Assembly: GCA_029194675.1 (NCBI GenBank)
Contig: JARFXP010000007.1
Span: 1 to 64,000 of the forward strand
Length of the DNA stretch: 64,000 nucleotides
Reading direction: 5' to 3'
DNA from: Nitrospira sp.
Lineage (GTDB): Bacteria; Nitrospirota; Nitrospiria; Nitrospirales; Nitrospiraceae
A program made the position numbers and the translations under genes. The notes below the pieces were generated by a model. That model was given only the letters and a program-made list of their open reading frames with translations, searched no databases and had not been told where the DNA came from. Positions 53,828-63,901 of the stretch are shown here, in pieces. Numbering within the stretch: position 1 is the first letter of the stretch; the number at the start of each line of letters is the position of its first letter.

Positions 53828-54460
53828 TCAGCGACCGCATTCCGGCGAGCGCCGAACGCATTCTCCAAGCCATGAGTTGAGTTGATTGAGCAAACTTGCA
53901 ACCGCTCGATTGGCAGCCTGCACACCCCCATAGGGATTCTCGCTCGTGGCATTCTCCACGACCTCAAAAGCCCGCGTACTCAAGATCGTCGCCCCTTTCA
54001 GGTCGACCAGCTGCGTTCGGACCACCACCCTCACACGACTGGGTTGTTGGAGAAATTCCTGCTGTAACAGAAATCCGTGCGTATCAAGACGATAGTCTCC
54101 GCGGACCGAGCTCGGTAGTGGAATCACGGCACGCCACGCATCATTCTGATTGAGCGCCTGAACCATCAACGGAGCGAACATGCGCACCGGTGTGTCGGCC
54201 CATTGATTCACCGCGTAGTACTCCAGTTCGTACGGCCGCTTGACATACACCATGCGCTGCGTTTCAAATCCGGGCTCGGCTTGAGGCTGACTCACGAGCA
54301 GCACAGGACCGTCAAGCTTGCCGGGCCGGGCCTCGCTGGGCCACCCATCAAGGCTCAATTGATAGGTATGGATATGCGAAGAATCCGTGCGAGGCGACAA
54401 GCAACCAGCCGTCAACGCCAGCAGCGCACAGGCAACATGTGCCAATCGATAGTTCATCAT
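53828..54460 (-). CDS. PqiC-like ABC-type transport auxiliary lipoprotein
   Basis: A lipoprotein signal (ACALLALTAGC) is followed by a domain of the ABC-type transport auxiliary/PqiC family (YQLSLDG, VLLVSQPQAEPGFETQRMVYVKRPYELEYYAVNQWADTPVRM). Such lipoproteins work with MCE/Mla transporters in lipid traffic across the periplasm. It is the last gene of the operon mlaE-mlaF-mlaD and lies 11 bp from mlaD. The NRPS-PPTase pair converges on it. Confidence 0.85.
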   Translation of the reverse strand: MMNYRLAHVACALLALTAGCLSPRTDSSHIHTYQLSLDGWPSEARPGKLDGPVLLVSQPQAEPGFETQRMVYVKRPYELEYYAVNQWADTPVRMFAPLMVQALNQNDAWRAVIPLPSSVRGDYRLDTHGFLLQQEFLQQPSRVRVVVRTQLVDLKGATILSTRAFEVVENATSENPYGGVQAANRAVASLLNQLNSWLGECVRRSPECGR

Positions 54461-54486
54461 GTCATGACCGTACACACACCCTACCG

Positions 54487-55449
54487 TTATTCCCCCGGTC
54501 CGCGTGACGGGGCCTTTCGTCCAAACACCAGCGAGCTCGGCTCTCGCTCCAACTCCCGCGCCACACGGCTCAGTGTACCAGTGAGCTGCCGAAGCTCCGT
54601 CACCAACAAGCCGACCTCGGGCAGAGTCCGTCGGGTGAACTGTTGTAATTCGGGTCGGGCTTCATTGACGACCGCTCCAACGGCCTTGCTCGTACGAGCC
54701 AGGTCGTCCGTCGCCGTGCCCAGCGTCGCAATGCTCTTGTTGATGCCGACGAGCAAGGTCGGAACTTCCGCATTCAACGACGCCGTCAGCTTGACCAGAT
54801 TGTCGGCGCTCCTGGCAGCACCGTTCAAGCTTTGCTCGATCTGAGTCTTGTGGGCCGCAATGGTCTGTGCCACATCCGAGAGATCCTTGATCGTTCGCTT
54901 CAGCGTGGCGCGATTGTCTTCATCCAGGACCTTCGCCGCCCCTCTTGCCGCCATACCAAGATCGACCAAGAGTTGAGCCAGGCCTTCTTCTGAAAGTAAC
55001 CGAGAGACGGCTTCATCCAAACGGAAGAAGAGGGAGGGACCGGTGTTGATGACCGGATACGCCTGTCCCTCCTGGGCCTGCAACGAGGGAGCATCTCGGC
55101 TTCCTCCCGTCAAATTGATGGTGGCTAGACCGGTGAGCCCCTGCGTCTCGAGTACGGCGATCGTATCGGTCTTGATCGGCGTCCCATGCAGAATGTCCAT
55201 GGTCAACAGAACTTCCTCTGGATTATTGGGATTCAAGACGATGGTCTTGATTCGACCCACGTCGACACCACGATATTTGACGGTGGAATTGACGCTCAAT
55301 CCTGCGACCGACTCCTTCATATAGGCCTCGTACCGATCGTAAGAGCCACGGTAATCCGTCTTCCCTAGCCACAAAATCCCAACCAGGACAGCCGCGCCCA
55401 GAAACGCCACGAACGAGCCGACCAGAATATAGTTGACCTTGGGTTCCAT
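54487..55449 (-). CDS. mlaD: MlaD-like MCE-domain lipid-binding protein
   Basis: An N-terminal anchor (YILVGSFVAFLGAAVLVGILW) and the MCE domain (VAGLSVNSTVKYRGVDVGRIKTIVLNP), followed by a long helical C-terminus of about 170 residues (coiled-coil-like, TSLNAEVPTLLVGINKSIATL). MCE proteins form a hexameric ring in the periplasm that moves phospholipids between membranes. It stands between mlaF and the PqiC-like lipoprotein. The long helix makes it more like MCE proteins with extended tails than like the short E. coli MlaD. Confidence 0.9.
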   Translation of the reverse strand: MEPKVNYILVGSFVAFLGAAVLVGILWLGKTDYRGSYDRYEAYMKESVAGLSVNSTVKYRGVDVGRIKTIVLNPNNPEEVLLTMDILHGTPIKTDTIAVLETQGLTGLATINLTGGSRDAPSLQAQEGQAYPVINTGPSLFFRLDEAVSRLLSEEGLAQLLVDLGMAARGAAKVLDEDNRATLKRTIKDLSDVAQTIAAHKTQIEQSLNGAARSADNLVKLTASLNAEVPTLLVGINKSIATLGTATDDLARTSKAVGAVVNEARPELQQFTRRTLPEVGLLVTELRQLTGTLSRVARELEREPSSLVFGRKAPSRGPGE

Positions 55450-55524
55450 CGTTTGTGCCTTCAGTCGCGCGAATCTCGCCGCTCGTATCTCATCAGATGA
55501 ACGATTCTTCCATCAAGGGATGCT

Positions 55525-56334
55525 TCACGCGCGGCGCCCCTCGTGGTTCCAGGCCGCCTGTTCGCTCGCCGCCCTTCCGCGTGGACCTTGGAAGTATTCA
55601 CGGATGACGGGGTCGTCCGATCGAGACAACTCCTGCATAGTGCCGATGCCTAACACCGTTCCACGACCGAGCACTGCCACACGATTGGCGATCCGCCACA
55701 ATGAATCCAGGTCGTGTGTCACCATCACCACCGTCAGCCCTAAGAGACTCTTCAAGGAGAGGACGAGATCATCGAATCCTGCGGCGATGATCGGATCGAG
55801 CCCGGCCGTCGGCTCGTCGAGAAACAACAACTCCGGGTCCATGACGATCGCTCGGGCGAGCGCGGCCCTTCTCCGCATCCCTCCGCTGAGTTCGTTGGGA
55901 TATTTCACGGCACTGTCCGGCGGTAATCCCACCATCGCAATTTTGGCGGCGACGATGTCGCGGATCAATCCGGCACTCAGCGTCGTATGCTCGCGCAAGG
56001 GCACGGCAACATTCTCCGCCAGGGTGAACGAACTGAACAGTGCGCCATGCTGGAACATCACACCGAACCGGCGATGGATGGGATGAACATCACACGCTTC
56101 CAATTGCCGGCTGTCTATTCCGAACAGCCGGATTGTTCCCGCCGACGGTGTGATCAGGCCGATGATTTCCCGCAACAACGTGGTCTTGCCGCACCCGTTG
56201 CCGCCCGCGATCGCGAAGATTTCGCCCCGACGAATAGACAAACTCACGTCCTCATGCACGACAGCCTGTCCAAACTTCGTCGAGACGTGCCTCACGTCGA
56301 TCACCGATGCTTCGATGCTCGTGGCAGAGGGCAT
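55525..56334 (-). CDS. mlaF: MlaF-type ABC transporter ATPase
   Basis: The ABC ATPase has Walker A GGNGCGKTTL, signature LSGGMRRRAALARA and Walker B LLFLDEPTAGLDP, with an H-loop (VMVTHDLDSL). The LSGGM..R signature and context identify the MCE/Mla ATPase group. It energises retrograde phospholipid transport together with MlaE and MlaD. 75 bp separate it from mlaD. Confidence 0.95.
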   Translation of the reverse strand: MPSATSIEASVIDVRHVSTKFGQAVVHEDVSLSIRRGEIFAIAGGNGCGKTTLLREIIGLITPSAGTIRLFGIDSRQLEACDVHPIHRRFGVMFQHGALFSSFTLAENVAVPLREHTTLSAGLIRDIVAAKIAMVGLPPDSAVKYPNELSGGMRRRAALARAIVMDPELLFLDEPTAGLDPIIAAGFDDLVLSLKSLLGLTVVMVTHDLDSLWRIANRVAVLGRGTVLGIGTMQELSRSDDPVIREYFQGPRGRAASEQAAWNHEGRRA

Positions 56335-56419
56335 CAGGGACTACCTTTTAACCGACCAGACCGCTGAATGAGGTTAAGGGTTTAGCTTCAGCCTGAACGT
56401 CAACCTTCATACTGCTCTT

Positions 56420-57568
56420 CTATAAATCCCACCAATTGAGCAGGATGCTGCAGATCGCGTCGAACACGATCACCCCAAAAATCCCCTGCACGACACTGAT
56501 GGTGGTGTGTCGGCCGACATCGTCCACACCGCCTCGAATCTGGAATCCTTGATAACAGCCCACCAACGCGATGATCGCCGCAAAGAACGGCGCCTTCCCC
56601 AAGCCGATCAGAAAATGCCGCACAGGAACGGCTTCCTCGAAGCGAGTGATAAACTCTACGAAACTCACGTTGAGCTCACCCAGGGCAATCAGCATGCCGC
56701 CGAACACGCCCACCACATCTGCGTACACTGTTAACAGAGGCAGAGCGATGACCAAGGCCAGCGCTCGAGGCAACACGAGCAAATTCATGGGCGAGATGCC
56801 CAATGTCCGCACCGCATCCAATTCTTCCGTCACCTTCATGGTGCCGATCTCAGCCGCATAGGCGGATCCCGAACGACCGGCGATGAGGATTGCTACGATC
56901 AACGGAGCGATTTCGCGCAACAGCGAGATGCCGACCAGATCCACGATAAAAATGTTCGTGCCGAACTTACGGAGCTGTTCCGCGCCCTGATAGGCGATCA
57001 CGACACCGACCAGAAACGTCAGCAGGCCTGTGATCGGCAAGGCCCGCACGCCGTCCAGTTCCACGATCCGCAAGAGCGTCCGCCATCGAATGGAACGTGG
57101 CCGCATCAGCGCTCGACCGAACGCGATGGTGCTTTCTCCGACGAATGCGAGTGCGCGAATCGTGGCCGTGCGACGAGACCGCAGCGCGCCCGCCACGCGA
57201 TCGATCCACCCCGACCGACGGACGGGGGCTCGACGCTCGAGTTGGGCCCATTGCGACTCCACCATCTCAAGCAATTCGGCGAATTCAGGTTTCAACCCTT
57301 GGAGGGTGGTCTCCTGGCCCTTGCGTCGTACGCCGTCGATGCAGCGGTGCAGGATGAGCGCGCCGCCCGTATCCATAGCGGTCACTTCGCCGGCATCGTA
57401 GAGGACGGTGGAGGTTTCAGGCCATCGGAGCGCTCGGCCTCCACGTTCCAATTGAGACAAGTGTGGAAGCGTCCAAGACCCTCGGCAATGGATCACATTA
57501 TCTTTCACAGAGATGGTTGCCTCTTCCACCTGGTTCACTCCATCGGTCGCCTTGACTCTTCCCGCCAT
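56420..57568 (-). CDS. mlaE: MlaE-type permease with N-terminal STAS domain
   Basis: The 382-residue protein begins with a STAS-like part (TVLYDAGEVTAMDTGGALILHRCIDGVRRKG), then MlaE permease helices with the conserved RELAPLIVAILIAGRSGSAYAAEIGTMKVTEELDAVRTLGISPMNLLVLPR. A fused STAS-MlaE joins the separate MlaB and MlaE proteins of enterobacteria. GAGGAAATG is before its ATG. First gene of the Mla operon. Confidence 0.94.
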   Translation of the reverse strand: MAGRVKATDGVNQVEEATISVKDNVIHCRGSWTLPHLSQLERGGRALRWPETSTVLYDAGEVTAMDTGGALILHRCIDGVRRKGQETTLQGLKPEFAELLEMVESQWAQLERRAPVRRSGWIDRVAGALRSRRTATIRALAFVGESTIAFGRALMRPRSIRWRTLLRIVELDGVRALPITGLLTFLVGVVIAYQGAEQLRKFGTNIFIVDLVGISLLREIAPLIVAILIAGRSGSAYAAEIGTMKVTEELDAVRTLGISPMNLLVLPRALALVIALPLLTVYADVVGVFGGMLIALGELNVSFVEFITRFEEAVPVRHFLIGLGKAPFFAAIIALVGCYQGFQIRGGVDDVGRHTTISVVQGIFGVIVFDAICSILLNWWDL

Positions 57569-57627
57569 TGAACATTTCCTCGGTCACAATCCTCTCCGAC
57601 GACCGCAAGGAAATCGTCATGCTCGAT

Positions 57628-59430
57628 TCAGGTCGCCTCCAGGATGGTTTTGAGCTCAGCCCCGGTAATCACTTCTCGTTCCAACAAGAGCTGTGCGCCT
57701 TGTTGGAGCGTAGTTTTCCTTTCCTCCAGCAATCGCCTCACTCGGCCGTACTGCTCGTCGATGATCCGTCTCACTTCGCAGTCTATTTCACGGGCGGTCT
57801 CTTCGGAATAATCGCCTTTTTCAGAGGCGACCGGAAGCTGAAGGAATTGAGGCTGTCGCTCCCGTTCCAACGTGATGGTGCCGAGTTTTTCGCTCATTCC
57901 GTAGGCCTTCACCATGCTTTTTGCGATGTCTGTGGCCTTGACGAGGTCGTTCTGCGCCCCCGTGGAGGCTTCCCCGAAAATGGTTTCTTCGGCAATTCTT
58001 CCACCGAGCAGCACGGCGACTTTATTCTCCAATTCCGACTTCGTCATCAGAAACCGGTCTTCCGTCGGAAGTTGCAACGTGTAGCCGAGTGCCGCCACGC
58101 CGCGAGGAATGATGGAGATCTTTTGCACCTGATCGGAACCTGGTACGGAAAGAGCGACGAGTGCATGGCCCGTCTCATGGTAGGCCACCCGCTCCTTTTC
58201 CATCTTATTCAAGACACGATTTTTCTTTTCCAGGCCGGCGATGACTCGTTCGACCGCCTCGTGTAATTCAGAAATACCGACCTGATCCTTTCCCCGGCGT
58301 ACCGCCAGCAACGCCGCCTCATTGATGATGTTGGCCAAATCGGCTCCGGAGAACCCGGGGGTCATCGCTGCGATGTTTTCGAGATCGGCGTCGGGACCAA
58401 GCGTCACCTGTTTGGCATGCACACGAAGAATGGCGAGGCGACCGATCTTGTCCGGACGGTCCACCACCACATGACGATCGAACCGGCCGGCCCGAAGCAA
58501 CGCAGGGTCAAGAATCTCGGGGCGATTGGTCGCCGCCATGAGAATGACCCCGATGCGAGGATCGAAGCCATCCATCTCGACCAGCAACTGGTTGAGCGTT
58601 TGCTCGCGTTCCTCGTGCGCCATGGGCCCTGCGCCACGCGCTTTTCCCAAGGCATCCAACTCATCGATGAAAATGATGCAGGGAGCTTTGCCCTTCGCTT
58701 GCTCGAACAGATCACGAACCCGTGCCGCGCCGACGCCTACGAACATCTCGACGAACTCGGAGCCGCTGATGCTGAAGAACGTCACGCCGGCTTCACCGGC
58801 CACGGCGCGGGCCAGCAAGGTCTTCCCGGTGCCCGGTGGGCCGACCAGCAGGATTCCCTTGGGAATCTTTCCCCCCAGCTTGGTGAATTTTTCCGGTGTC
58901 TTCAGGAACTCAATGACTTCCCGCAGTTCCTCTTTGGCCTCATCGACTCCGGCGACATCCGCGAAGGTCACCTTGATATCCTTCTCCATGTAGATTTTGG
59001 CTTTAGATTGACCGACTTGCATAAAGCCACCCTGAGCCTGTCCCAATCGACGAAAGATGAAGAACCAGATACCGCCGAAGAGGGCAACCGGGATGACCCA
59101 TGACAGGAGATCGCGCCAAAACGTGGATTCAATGACACCGGTAAAAGTCACTCCATGTCGGTTGAGCTCACGGACGAGATCCGGGTCCTCGACCCGCACG
59201 GTCGCAAAGGCTTGTTGCTCCTTGGATTCACCCTCGGGCTTCAACTTTCCAGTCAACACTTGACTGGTCACGGAGACTTCCGCCACCTTCCCGGCCTCCA
59301 CCAACCTCTTGAATTCACTGTACGGAAGTTCTTCGATCTTATTCAGGGCGTGAATAAAATCGTGCACGATCACGACCGCCATGATGGCGAGAAGGACGTA
59401 CCAGATGGAAAATGAGACTTTCTTATTCAT
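57628..59430 (-). CDS. ftsH: ATP-dependent zinc metalloprotease FtsH
   Basis: The 600-residue membrane protease carries two N-terminal helices around a periplasmic domain, the AAA module (Walker [16 protein letters not shown], Walker [41 protein letters not shown]) and the protease zinc site HETGH with a distal Asp region ([25 protein letters not shown]). It degrades membrane and some cytoplasmic proteins. The second Met (59430) is taken as start because of the spacing to GGGGGAG; the first Met lies 6 bp before it. Confidence 0.97.
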   Translation of the reverse strand: MNKKVSFSIWYVLLAIMAVVIVHDFIHALNKIEELPYSEFKRLVEAGKVAEVSVTSQVLTGKLKPEGESKEQQAFATVRVEDPDLVRELNRHGVTFTGVIESTFWRDLLSWVIPVALFGGIWFFIFRRLGQAQGGFMQVGQSKAKIYMEKDIKVTFADVAGVDEAKEELREVIEFLKTPEKFTKLGGKIPKGILLVGPPGTGKTLLARAVAGEAGVTFFSISGSEFVEMFVGVGAARVRDLFEQAKGKAPCIIFIDELDALGKARGAGPMAHEEREQTLNQLLVEMDGFDPRIGVILMAATNRPEILDPALLRAGRFDRHVVVDRPDKIGRLAILRVHAKQVTLGPDADLENIAAMTPGFSGADLANIINEAALLAVRRGKDQVGISELHEAVERVIAGLEKKNRVLNKMEKERVAYHETGHALVALSVPGSDQVQKISIIPRGVAALGYTLQLPTEDRFLMTKSELENKVAVLLGGRIAEETIFGEASTGAQNDLVKATDIAKSMVKAYGMSEKLGTITLERERQPQFLQLPVASEKGDYSEETAREIDCEVRRIIDEQYGRVRRLLEERKTTLQQGAQLLLEREVITGAELKTILEAT

Positions 59431-59517
59431 CGGCATTGCTCCCCCACGAAGCTGAAGAGGGTTCGTCTCGACGCAGGTAGGTTGAACCTTGACTGATTCC
59501 CGGGTCTACCCACAGTT

Positions 59518-60498
59518 TCAAAACATGAAATAGGCGCCGACTCCAAACGATTCGGTCTTCTGCGAATAGAAGAATTGCCCATAGGGATTATATCCATAAT
59601 AGTAGTTGAAGAGAATCCGAAACCGCCTAAAGGAAACGAGCTGAGACATATCGAAGCCCATCAACAGATTGGTGTTGATAAACCAATCCTGCGCCTCGAC
59701 GGACTTAAAGTCCGCCGTCAGGACCGGCGTAAAGAGGATCGGATTCGTGAGCAGACCAAAGGCATAGGATCGAGCCCATGCGGTTGGTGACCGCGCTTCG
59801 AACCCCCAGTGTATTGTACCGCGATCGAGCGTGGAGGGTTGGCGGTTGATCTTCACCGCTCCTCCCCCATACAGGCGCACCCATTTCTGGAAATCATAGG
59901 ACACAATCAGGTCGACCTCTTCAAATTGAAGACCAATCGACTTAAAGCCTGGGTGGGCTCCAAGGAACTCATCCCCCACATGACTGCTCTGGTGATAAAA
60001 GCGTAGGCGCGCAGACCAGTTTCCCTGACGCCAGGTCAGCGGGATGCCGGCATTGAAATCGACGTTCATGAGTTCGGCATTCGACGTATCCAAGTCAAAC
60101 TGCGCGAATACCCCGGTGAGGACACTGATCTGCCATCCGTTACATCCCTTGCGCCTGGTATAAACCCCAAAATTCCCTCCAATACCGACCGATCCGATGT
60201 TCGCAGAGGTCCCTTCGTTGAGTGATTGCGTGGATTGCCAGAGGGCAAAGGACTGAGGCTGCTGCGGGTCGGCCAAGAGGGGACGAAAGAGGTCGTCTGC
60301 CGGAAGCACTTCGCTCCTCGCGTCGTCAACGGATTGCTCCGGACCTTGCTGATACCGGCAATCCAGCAACTCCCTTGGCCTCGTGTCATCCGGTTTCCTC
60401 TCATTCGACTCGTCCGCATAGGCTGGTCCTGCCAGCAACAAACCGATGGCGAGCAATCGGATAATCCACCGATCGCAAGAGAGCCGCGTCCGGCCCAT
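59518..60498 (-). CDS. DUF1207-family outer membrane beta-barrel protein
   Basis: A signal peptide (IIRLLAIGLLLAGPAYA) and the DUF1207 hallmark near the start of the mature part (VLPADDLFRPLLADPQQPQ), then amphipathic beta-strands with terminal Phe (FGVGAYFMF), fit an outer-membrane barrel of about 300 residues. Function unknown. The ATG at 60498 (GGGAG 7 bp before) is preferred to earlier in-frame Mets at 60528 and 60606. Confidence 0.78.
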   Translation of the reverse strand: MGRTRLSCDRWIIRLLAIGLLLAGPAYADESNERKPDDTRPRELLDCRYQQGPEQSVDDARSEVLPADDLFRPLLADPQQPQSFALWQSTQSLNEGTSANIGSVGIGGNFGVYTRRKGCNGWQISVLTGVFAQFDLDTSNAELMNVDFNAGIPLTWRQGNWSARLRFYHQSSHVGDEFLGAHPGFKSIGLQFEEVDLIVSYDFQKWVRLYGGGAVKINRQPSTLDRGTIHWGFEARSPTAWARSYAFGLLTNPILFTPVLTADFKSVEAQDWFINTNLLMGFDMSQLVSFRRFRILFNYYYGYNPYGQFFYSQKTESFGVGAYFMF

Positions 60499-60792
60499 CC
60501 TTCTTCTCCCACTCCGGCGCTCGTGCATGGCGCAAGCTGGACGCCGTTCACTCCGTCTCTTCGATAGCACATTTCTGATGGGGAATTCACATGTTTTGTC
60601 GTGCATCGCAGCCGGTCGGCGGAGACTTCGCCGAAGAGTATCCCCCTATGCCAAGACTTCGGAGGACACCCGCTGCGCATATCTCCCCGGCTTCGCAACC
60701 GTGACCTCTTACATAGGCGGGTGATGGGTACACTCGCGGACAAAGGAGTTGATCGATGTAGGAGTGGGGCACTAACGATTCACGCAGGACTG

Positions 60793-61210
60793 TTACAAAT
60801 CATAACGGCCGGCTGCTTCGGGCTGATAGAGAACTTCTTCGATCCGCACCTTGCGTGTCCCGGCCGGCACAAGCCAGTCCACCGTGTCACCCACCCTGTA
60901 GCCGAGGATGGCGGTGCCGATGGGAGCAAGAATCGAGATTCGATTCTTCTCAATATCCGCATCGGACGGGAACACAAGGGTATAATTTTTCGCCTCGCCC
61001 GTCTCCATATCCTTGAGGCGAACTTGAGAATTCATCGTGACCACGTTATCAGGAATCGCGGTGGGCTCCACGATATGGGCCCGGTCCAGCTCATTCTGTA
61101 AACTCTCCAGATATTCCCGGTCCCGCTCCTTGAAACTGATCCCTACCTCCAGCAGTTCTCTTGAGGCGAATCAGATCGAATTTGGTGATGTAAATGTCCC
61201 GAGATTCCAT
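60793..61210 (-). pseudogene. rnk: Frameshifted rnk (GreA-like nucleoside diphosphate kinase regulator)
   Basis: The intact start (AAGGAG, ATG at 61210) reads MESRDIYITKFDLIRLK, and one base out of phase the sequence goes on as ELLEVGISFKERDREYLESL and then into EPTAIPDNVVTMNSQVRL and the GreA/Rnk C-terminal domain (GDTVDWLVPAGTRKVRIEEVLYQP), ending at 60793. One extra base near 61156-61163 breaks the frame. The C-terminal domain alone could still be translated from an internal start, but the Rnk coiled-coil N-terminus would be lost. A sequencing error is possible. Confidence 0.8.
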
Positions 61211-61371
61211 GTCCCTGCTCCTTGTGTTTATGAGGCCAGCCTCCCGGAACCACAGGGCGAAAGTCCGGCAAAACTTCGGCGTCTTCTCGGAAGAGCAGCC
61301 GCGATCATGCACCGTCTCTTGCCGCGGTTGCTCCGTCATCGATCGGGAAACCCCGTTGCTGTACTCCTTTG

Positions 61372-62325
61372 TTATGGCTCTGCCACCGACAGCGGCATCA
61401 TGCGGCTGTGGTTAGCGGTGAACTTCGGGCTTCGGACCGTGAGCACGGGACAGGGAGCCTGCCGAAGCACGGATTCAGCCACGCTGCCGTACCGCAAACG
61501 CGTCAACCCACGCCGTCCGTGGGTGCCCATGACGATCAAATCGCAACTCTGCCCACGAGCATAGGTCACGATCGACTCCGATGGAATCCCCCCGAGCACA
61601 ACCGACCCTGCCGCCAGACCACGCCCCCTCACCACCTGCGCAAGACCGTCAAGTTGGATCTCCCAGTGCGTCCGCTTCTGGACCTCCTGCTCGATCCGGC
61701 CCAACCCCAATTCCAGGTCGAAGTAGATCGGTTCCAACACATGGACGATCGTGAGTCTGGCTCCAAAGCGCTCGACCACCTGAATCGCATACTCCAACGC
61801 ATCGAGGGACGGACTCGAGAAGTCGACCGGCACCAGCACATGCCGGATGCATGGCGGTACGTCCACATCCTTTTCGCCATGAATAGGGGCGACCCGAACC
61901 GTCAGCGTCGGACAAGGAGCCTGCTTGATGACGCGCTCAGCCGTGCTGCCCAGCATGATATGGTCCAGTCCGGTCCTCCCATGGGTGCCGACGACGACAA
62001 GGTCGGCACGTTGTTCGAGCGCAGTCTGCCCGATCTGCTCGCTGGGAATGCCTTCGCGCAGATGCCAATCCACGTTCAGCCCTTCCTGTTTCACGCGAGC
62101 CGCCAGATCACCCAAGAGCCGCTCCGCCTCCTTCCGTCGCTCCTCCAGCAGCGGATCAAGGAACGGCGCGTCGAACTCCAACCTCCGCGACTCCTCGACC
62201 ACGTAGAGTACGTCCACATGAGCAGACCAGGCGCGGGCGACACACATGCCGTATTCAACGGCACGCCTCGCACAGGCGGAGAAATCCGTGGCGACGAGGA
62301 TCCGATTAATCAACAGGTCGTTCAT
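61372..62325 (-). CDS. Tandem universal stress protein (two UspA domains)
   Basis: The 317-residue protein has two UspA domains, each starting with ILVATDFS or VLVPVDFS and ending with the ATP-binding GxxGxxGx9GS motif (GTHGRTGLDHIMLGS, GTHGRRGLTRLRYGS). AAAGGAG precedes the ATG at 62325, which overlaps a truncated usp remnant in an ATGA. Tandem Usps are cytoplasmic stress proteins with ATP binding; the regulation is unknown. Confidence 0.93.
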   Translation of the reverse strand: MNDLLINRILVATDFSACARRAVEYGMCVARAWSAHVDVLYVVEESRRLEFDAPFLDPLLEERRKEAERLLGDLAARVKQEGLNVDWHLREGIPSEQIGQTALEQRADLVVVGTHGRTGLDHIMLGSTAERVIKQAPCPTLTVRVAPIHGEKDVDVPPCIRHVLVPVDFSSPSLDALEYAIQVVERFGARLTIVHVLEPIYFDLELGLGRIEQEVQKRTHWEIQLDGLAQVVRGRGLAAGSVVLGGIPSESIVTYARGQSCDLIVMGTHGRRGLTRLRYGSVAESVLRQAPCPVLTVRSPKFTANHSRMMPLSVAEP

Positions 62326-62456
62326 GCAGACTCCTTTGTTTGCGCGCCGTCCACCGTTCCTCGGCGTCCGAGAACCAGCGGAATGATCAGTACCGAACAA
62401 CCGGCGGTCCGCATGACATGCTCCACCGTGCCGCTAAAAAATATGTCATAGTTGAG
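62322..62456 (-). pseudogene. C-terminal fragment of a universal stress protein
   Basis: In the frame ending with TGA at 62322, the sequence reads FSGTVEHVMRTAGCSVLIIP and a short tail, the usual end of a UspA domain (GSTAEHVLRxAxCPVLVVP). Upstream in frame a TGA at 62457 closes the frame, and no start codon is present. It is therefore a truncated copy immediately ahead of the complete tandem usp gene. Confidence 0.6.
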
Positions 62457-62652
62457 TCAATATTTTCCGACGCTCAGCACAAATCGTCCACAGGGAGATA
62501 CAGCGTCGTCTTCAACAAGACAAATGCCGCGCCATGAGTCGCCTGCCTGAGCCGGACATGCATCTTCATCCGCTCGACCAGGGCAGCGCGAAGTCATGGT
62601 GATGGCCGACGGTTGCCATCGGCAGTATACAAACTTCTGGGCGAGAGGCACC

Positions 62653-63645
62653 ATGCCTCAATTCATATTCAAGCTCTTTCTTAGCTTGATCATCGCATGT
62701 CTCTGCCCTCCGGAGGCAGTGTGGGGCGAAAACCCAGAGCATTGCCGACCAGAGCCTGCCGGTCCCTGGTTCACCGGTACGCTGCTCTCGACCAGAGGCC
62801 TGACTCTCGATCGGGGGCACGCGGTTGTTCAACCGTACTTCTATTTCACACAATATGGTGGCTTGTATAATGACAATTGGCGCCTCCAATCAGCGACGGT
62901 TTCGGACACGATCGTCCAACAAACCTACCTCATCTATGGCTTAACGAGCCGGATAGATGTGGAGATCGCCCCGCAGTGGCTCAAGAATTCCGCAGAAGGC
63001 GAGTCCATCTCCGGGTTCGGTGATTTGCCGATTCAACTCGGCTTTCAAGCGCTGAGAAGCGGTTCCGATACATGGCTTCCCAATGTCCGGATCTGGGTCC
63101 AGGAAATATTTCCGACCGGACGCTACAACAATCTCCGTCCGTCCATACAAGGTCTGGGCGGAACCGGAGGCGGCTCTTTTGCGACGACGCTGGGCATCGG
63201 AGTGCAGAAAGCGATACGGTTGGGAGGAGAGCATTGGTTCAGATACCGTGTGAATGCGACGTACGGTTTCTTCTCGCCTGTCACTGTACAGGGATTCAAT
63301 GCCTACGGCGGGGGATTCGGCACGGAGGGCCGTGTTGATCCTGGATCGGTAACGACTCTCATTGTCGCGGGAGAATATAGCCTCACGCAACATTTGGATC
63401 TCGCGCTCGATATCGGGTTTCAGACGGTCAATGGGACAGAGTTTTCCGGAACAACGGGGGTCGGAGTAAACGGTGAACCGGCGGCGGTTGGAAGGGGATC
63501 CGGTAATTTGCTCACAGTTGCTCCGGCTGTGGAATACAACTTCAATCAACACGTCGGCCTGATTGCCGGTCCATGGTTCAGCCTTAGGGGCAAGAACACC
63601 ACAGAATTCTTCGGCGTTGTAGCGGCTCTCTTCCTGTACATGTAA
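62653..63645 (+). CDS. Predicted outer-membrane beta-barrel (transporter-like) protein
   Basis: A signal peptide (FIFKLFLSLIIACLC) followed by FTGTLLSTRGLTLDRGHAVVQPYFY, a stretch typical of meta-pathway phenol degradation-type outer-membrane proteins, and repeated amphipathic beta segments ending in FFGVVAALFLYM. No precise family is recognised. The ATG at 62653 has AGAGG just before; the frame also opens earlier at 62596. It is divergent from the usp genes and the only gene on the plus strand here. Confidence 0.75.
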   Translation: MPQFIFKLFLSLIIACLCPPEAVWGENPEHCRPEPAGPWFTGTLLSTRGLTLDRGHAVVQPYFYFTQYGGLYNDNWRLQSATVSDTIVQQTYLIYGLTSRIDVEIAPQWLKNSAEGESISGFGDLPIQLGFQALRSGSDTWLPNVRIWVQEIFPTGRYNNLRPSIQGLGGTGGGSFATTLGIGVQKAIRLGGEHWFRYRVNATYGFFSPVTVQGFNAYGGGFGTEGRVDPGSVTTLIVAGEYSLTQHLDLALDIGFQTVNGTEFSGTTGVGVNGEPAAVGRGSGNLLTVAPAVEYNFNQHVGLIAGPWFSLRGKNTTEFFGVVAALFLYM

Positions 63646-63765
63646 CCCCTTGCCTGCACAATAGTCATGGCAACGACAGATTCCGCAGTTGAACGGATGC
63701 GATCAGGAGCGAACGATCCGAACCTCTCGAAAGATGGGGAAATGAGGCGGTCTCACGGAGGTATG

Positions 63766-63839
63766 GTCATGCCCGCCGAGGCGGGCATCCAGTCGTTCCG
63801 GATTTCCCTGGATTCCCGCATGCAACATGCGGGAATGAC
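63766..63839. repeat. REP-like double hairpin repeat
   Basis: Two hairpins, ATGCCCGCC-GA-GGCGGGCAT (63769-63788) and ATTCCCGCATG-CAA-CATGCGGGAAT (63812-63836), are flanked by GTCAT...ATGAC and GGCATCCAG/CTGGATTCC, so the whole unit is nearly an inverted repeat. This resembles REP/BIME-type repeats found after genes in many bacteria. Confidence 0.7.
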
Positions 63840-63901
63840 GAGAAGGAAAGAAAGTGATCAACTGCGGAATCCGGGCTCAATCATTCGACGCCCCCTAGAC
63901 A

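Noticed and set aside
53828..54460. Lipoprotein as NRPS partner for export
   Set aside because: It is in the opposite direction and belongs to the Mla operon; no ABC exporter accompanies the NRPS.
57568..58266. Plus-strand open frame opposite ftsH and the gap before mlaE
   Set aside because: It mirrors the FtsH coding strand and has no recognisable motifs or Shine-Dalgarno site.
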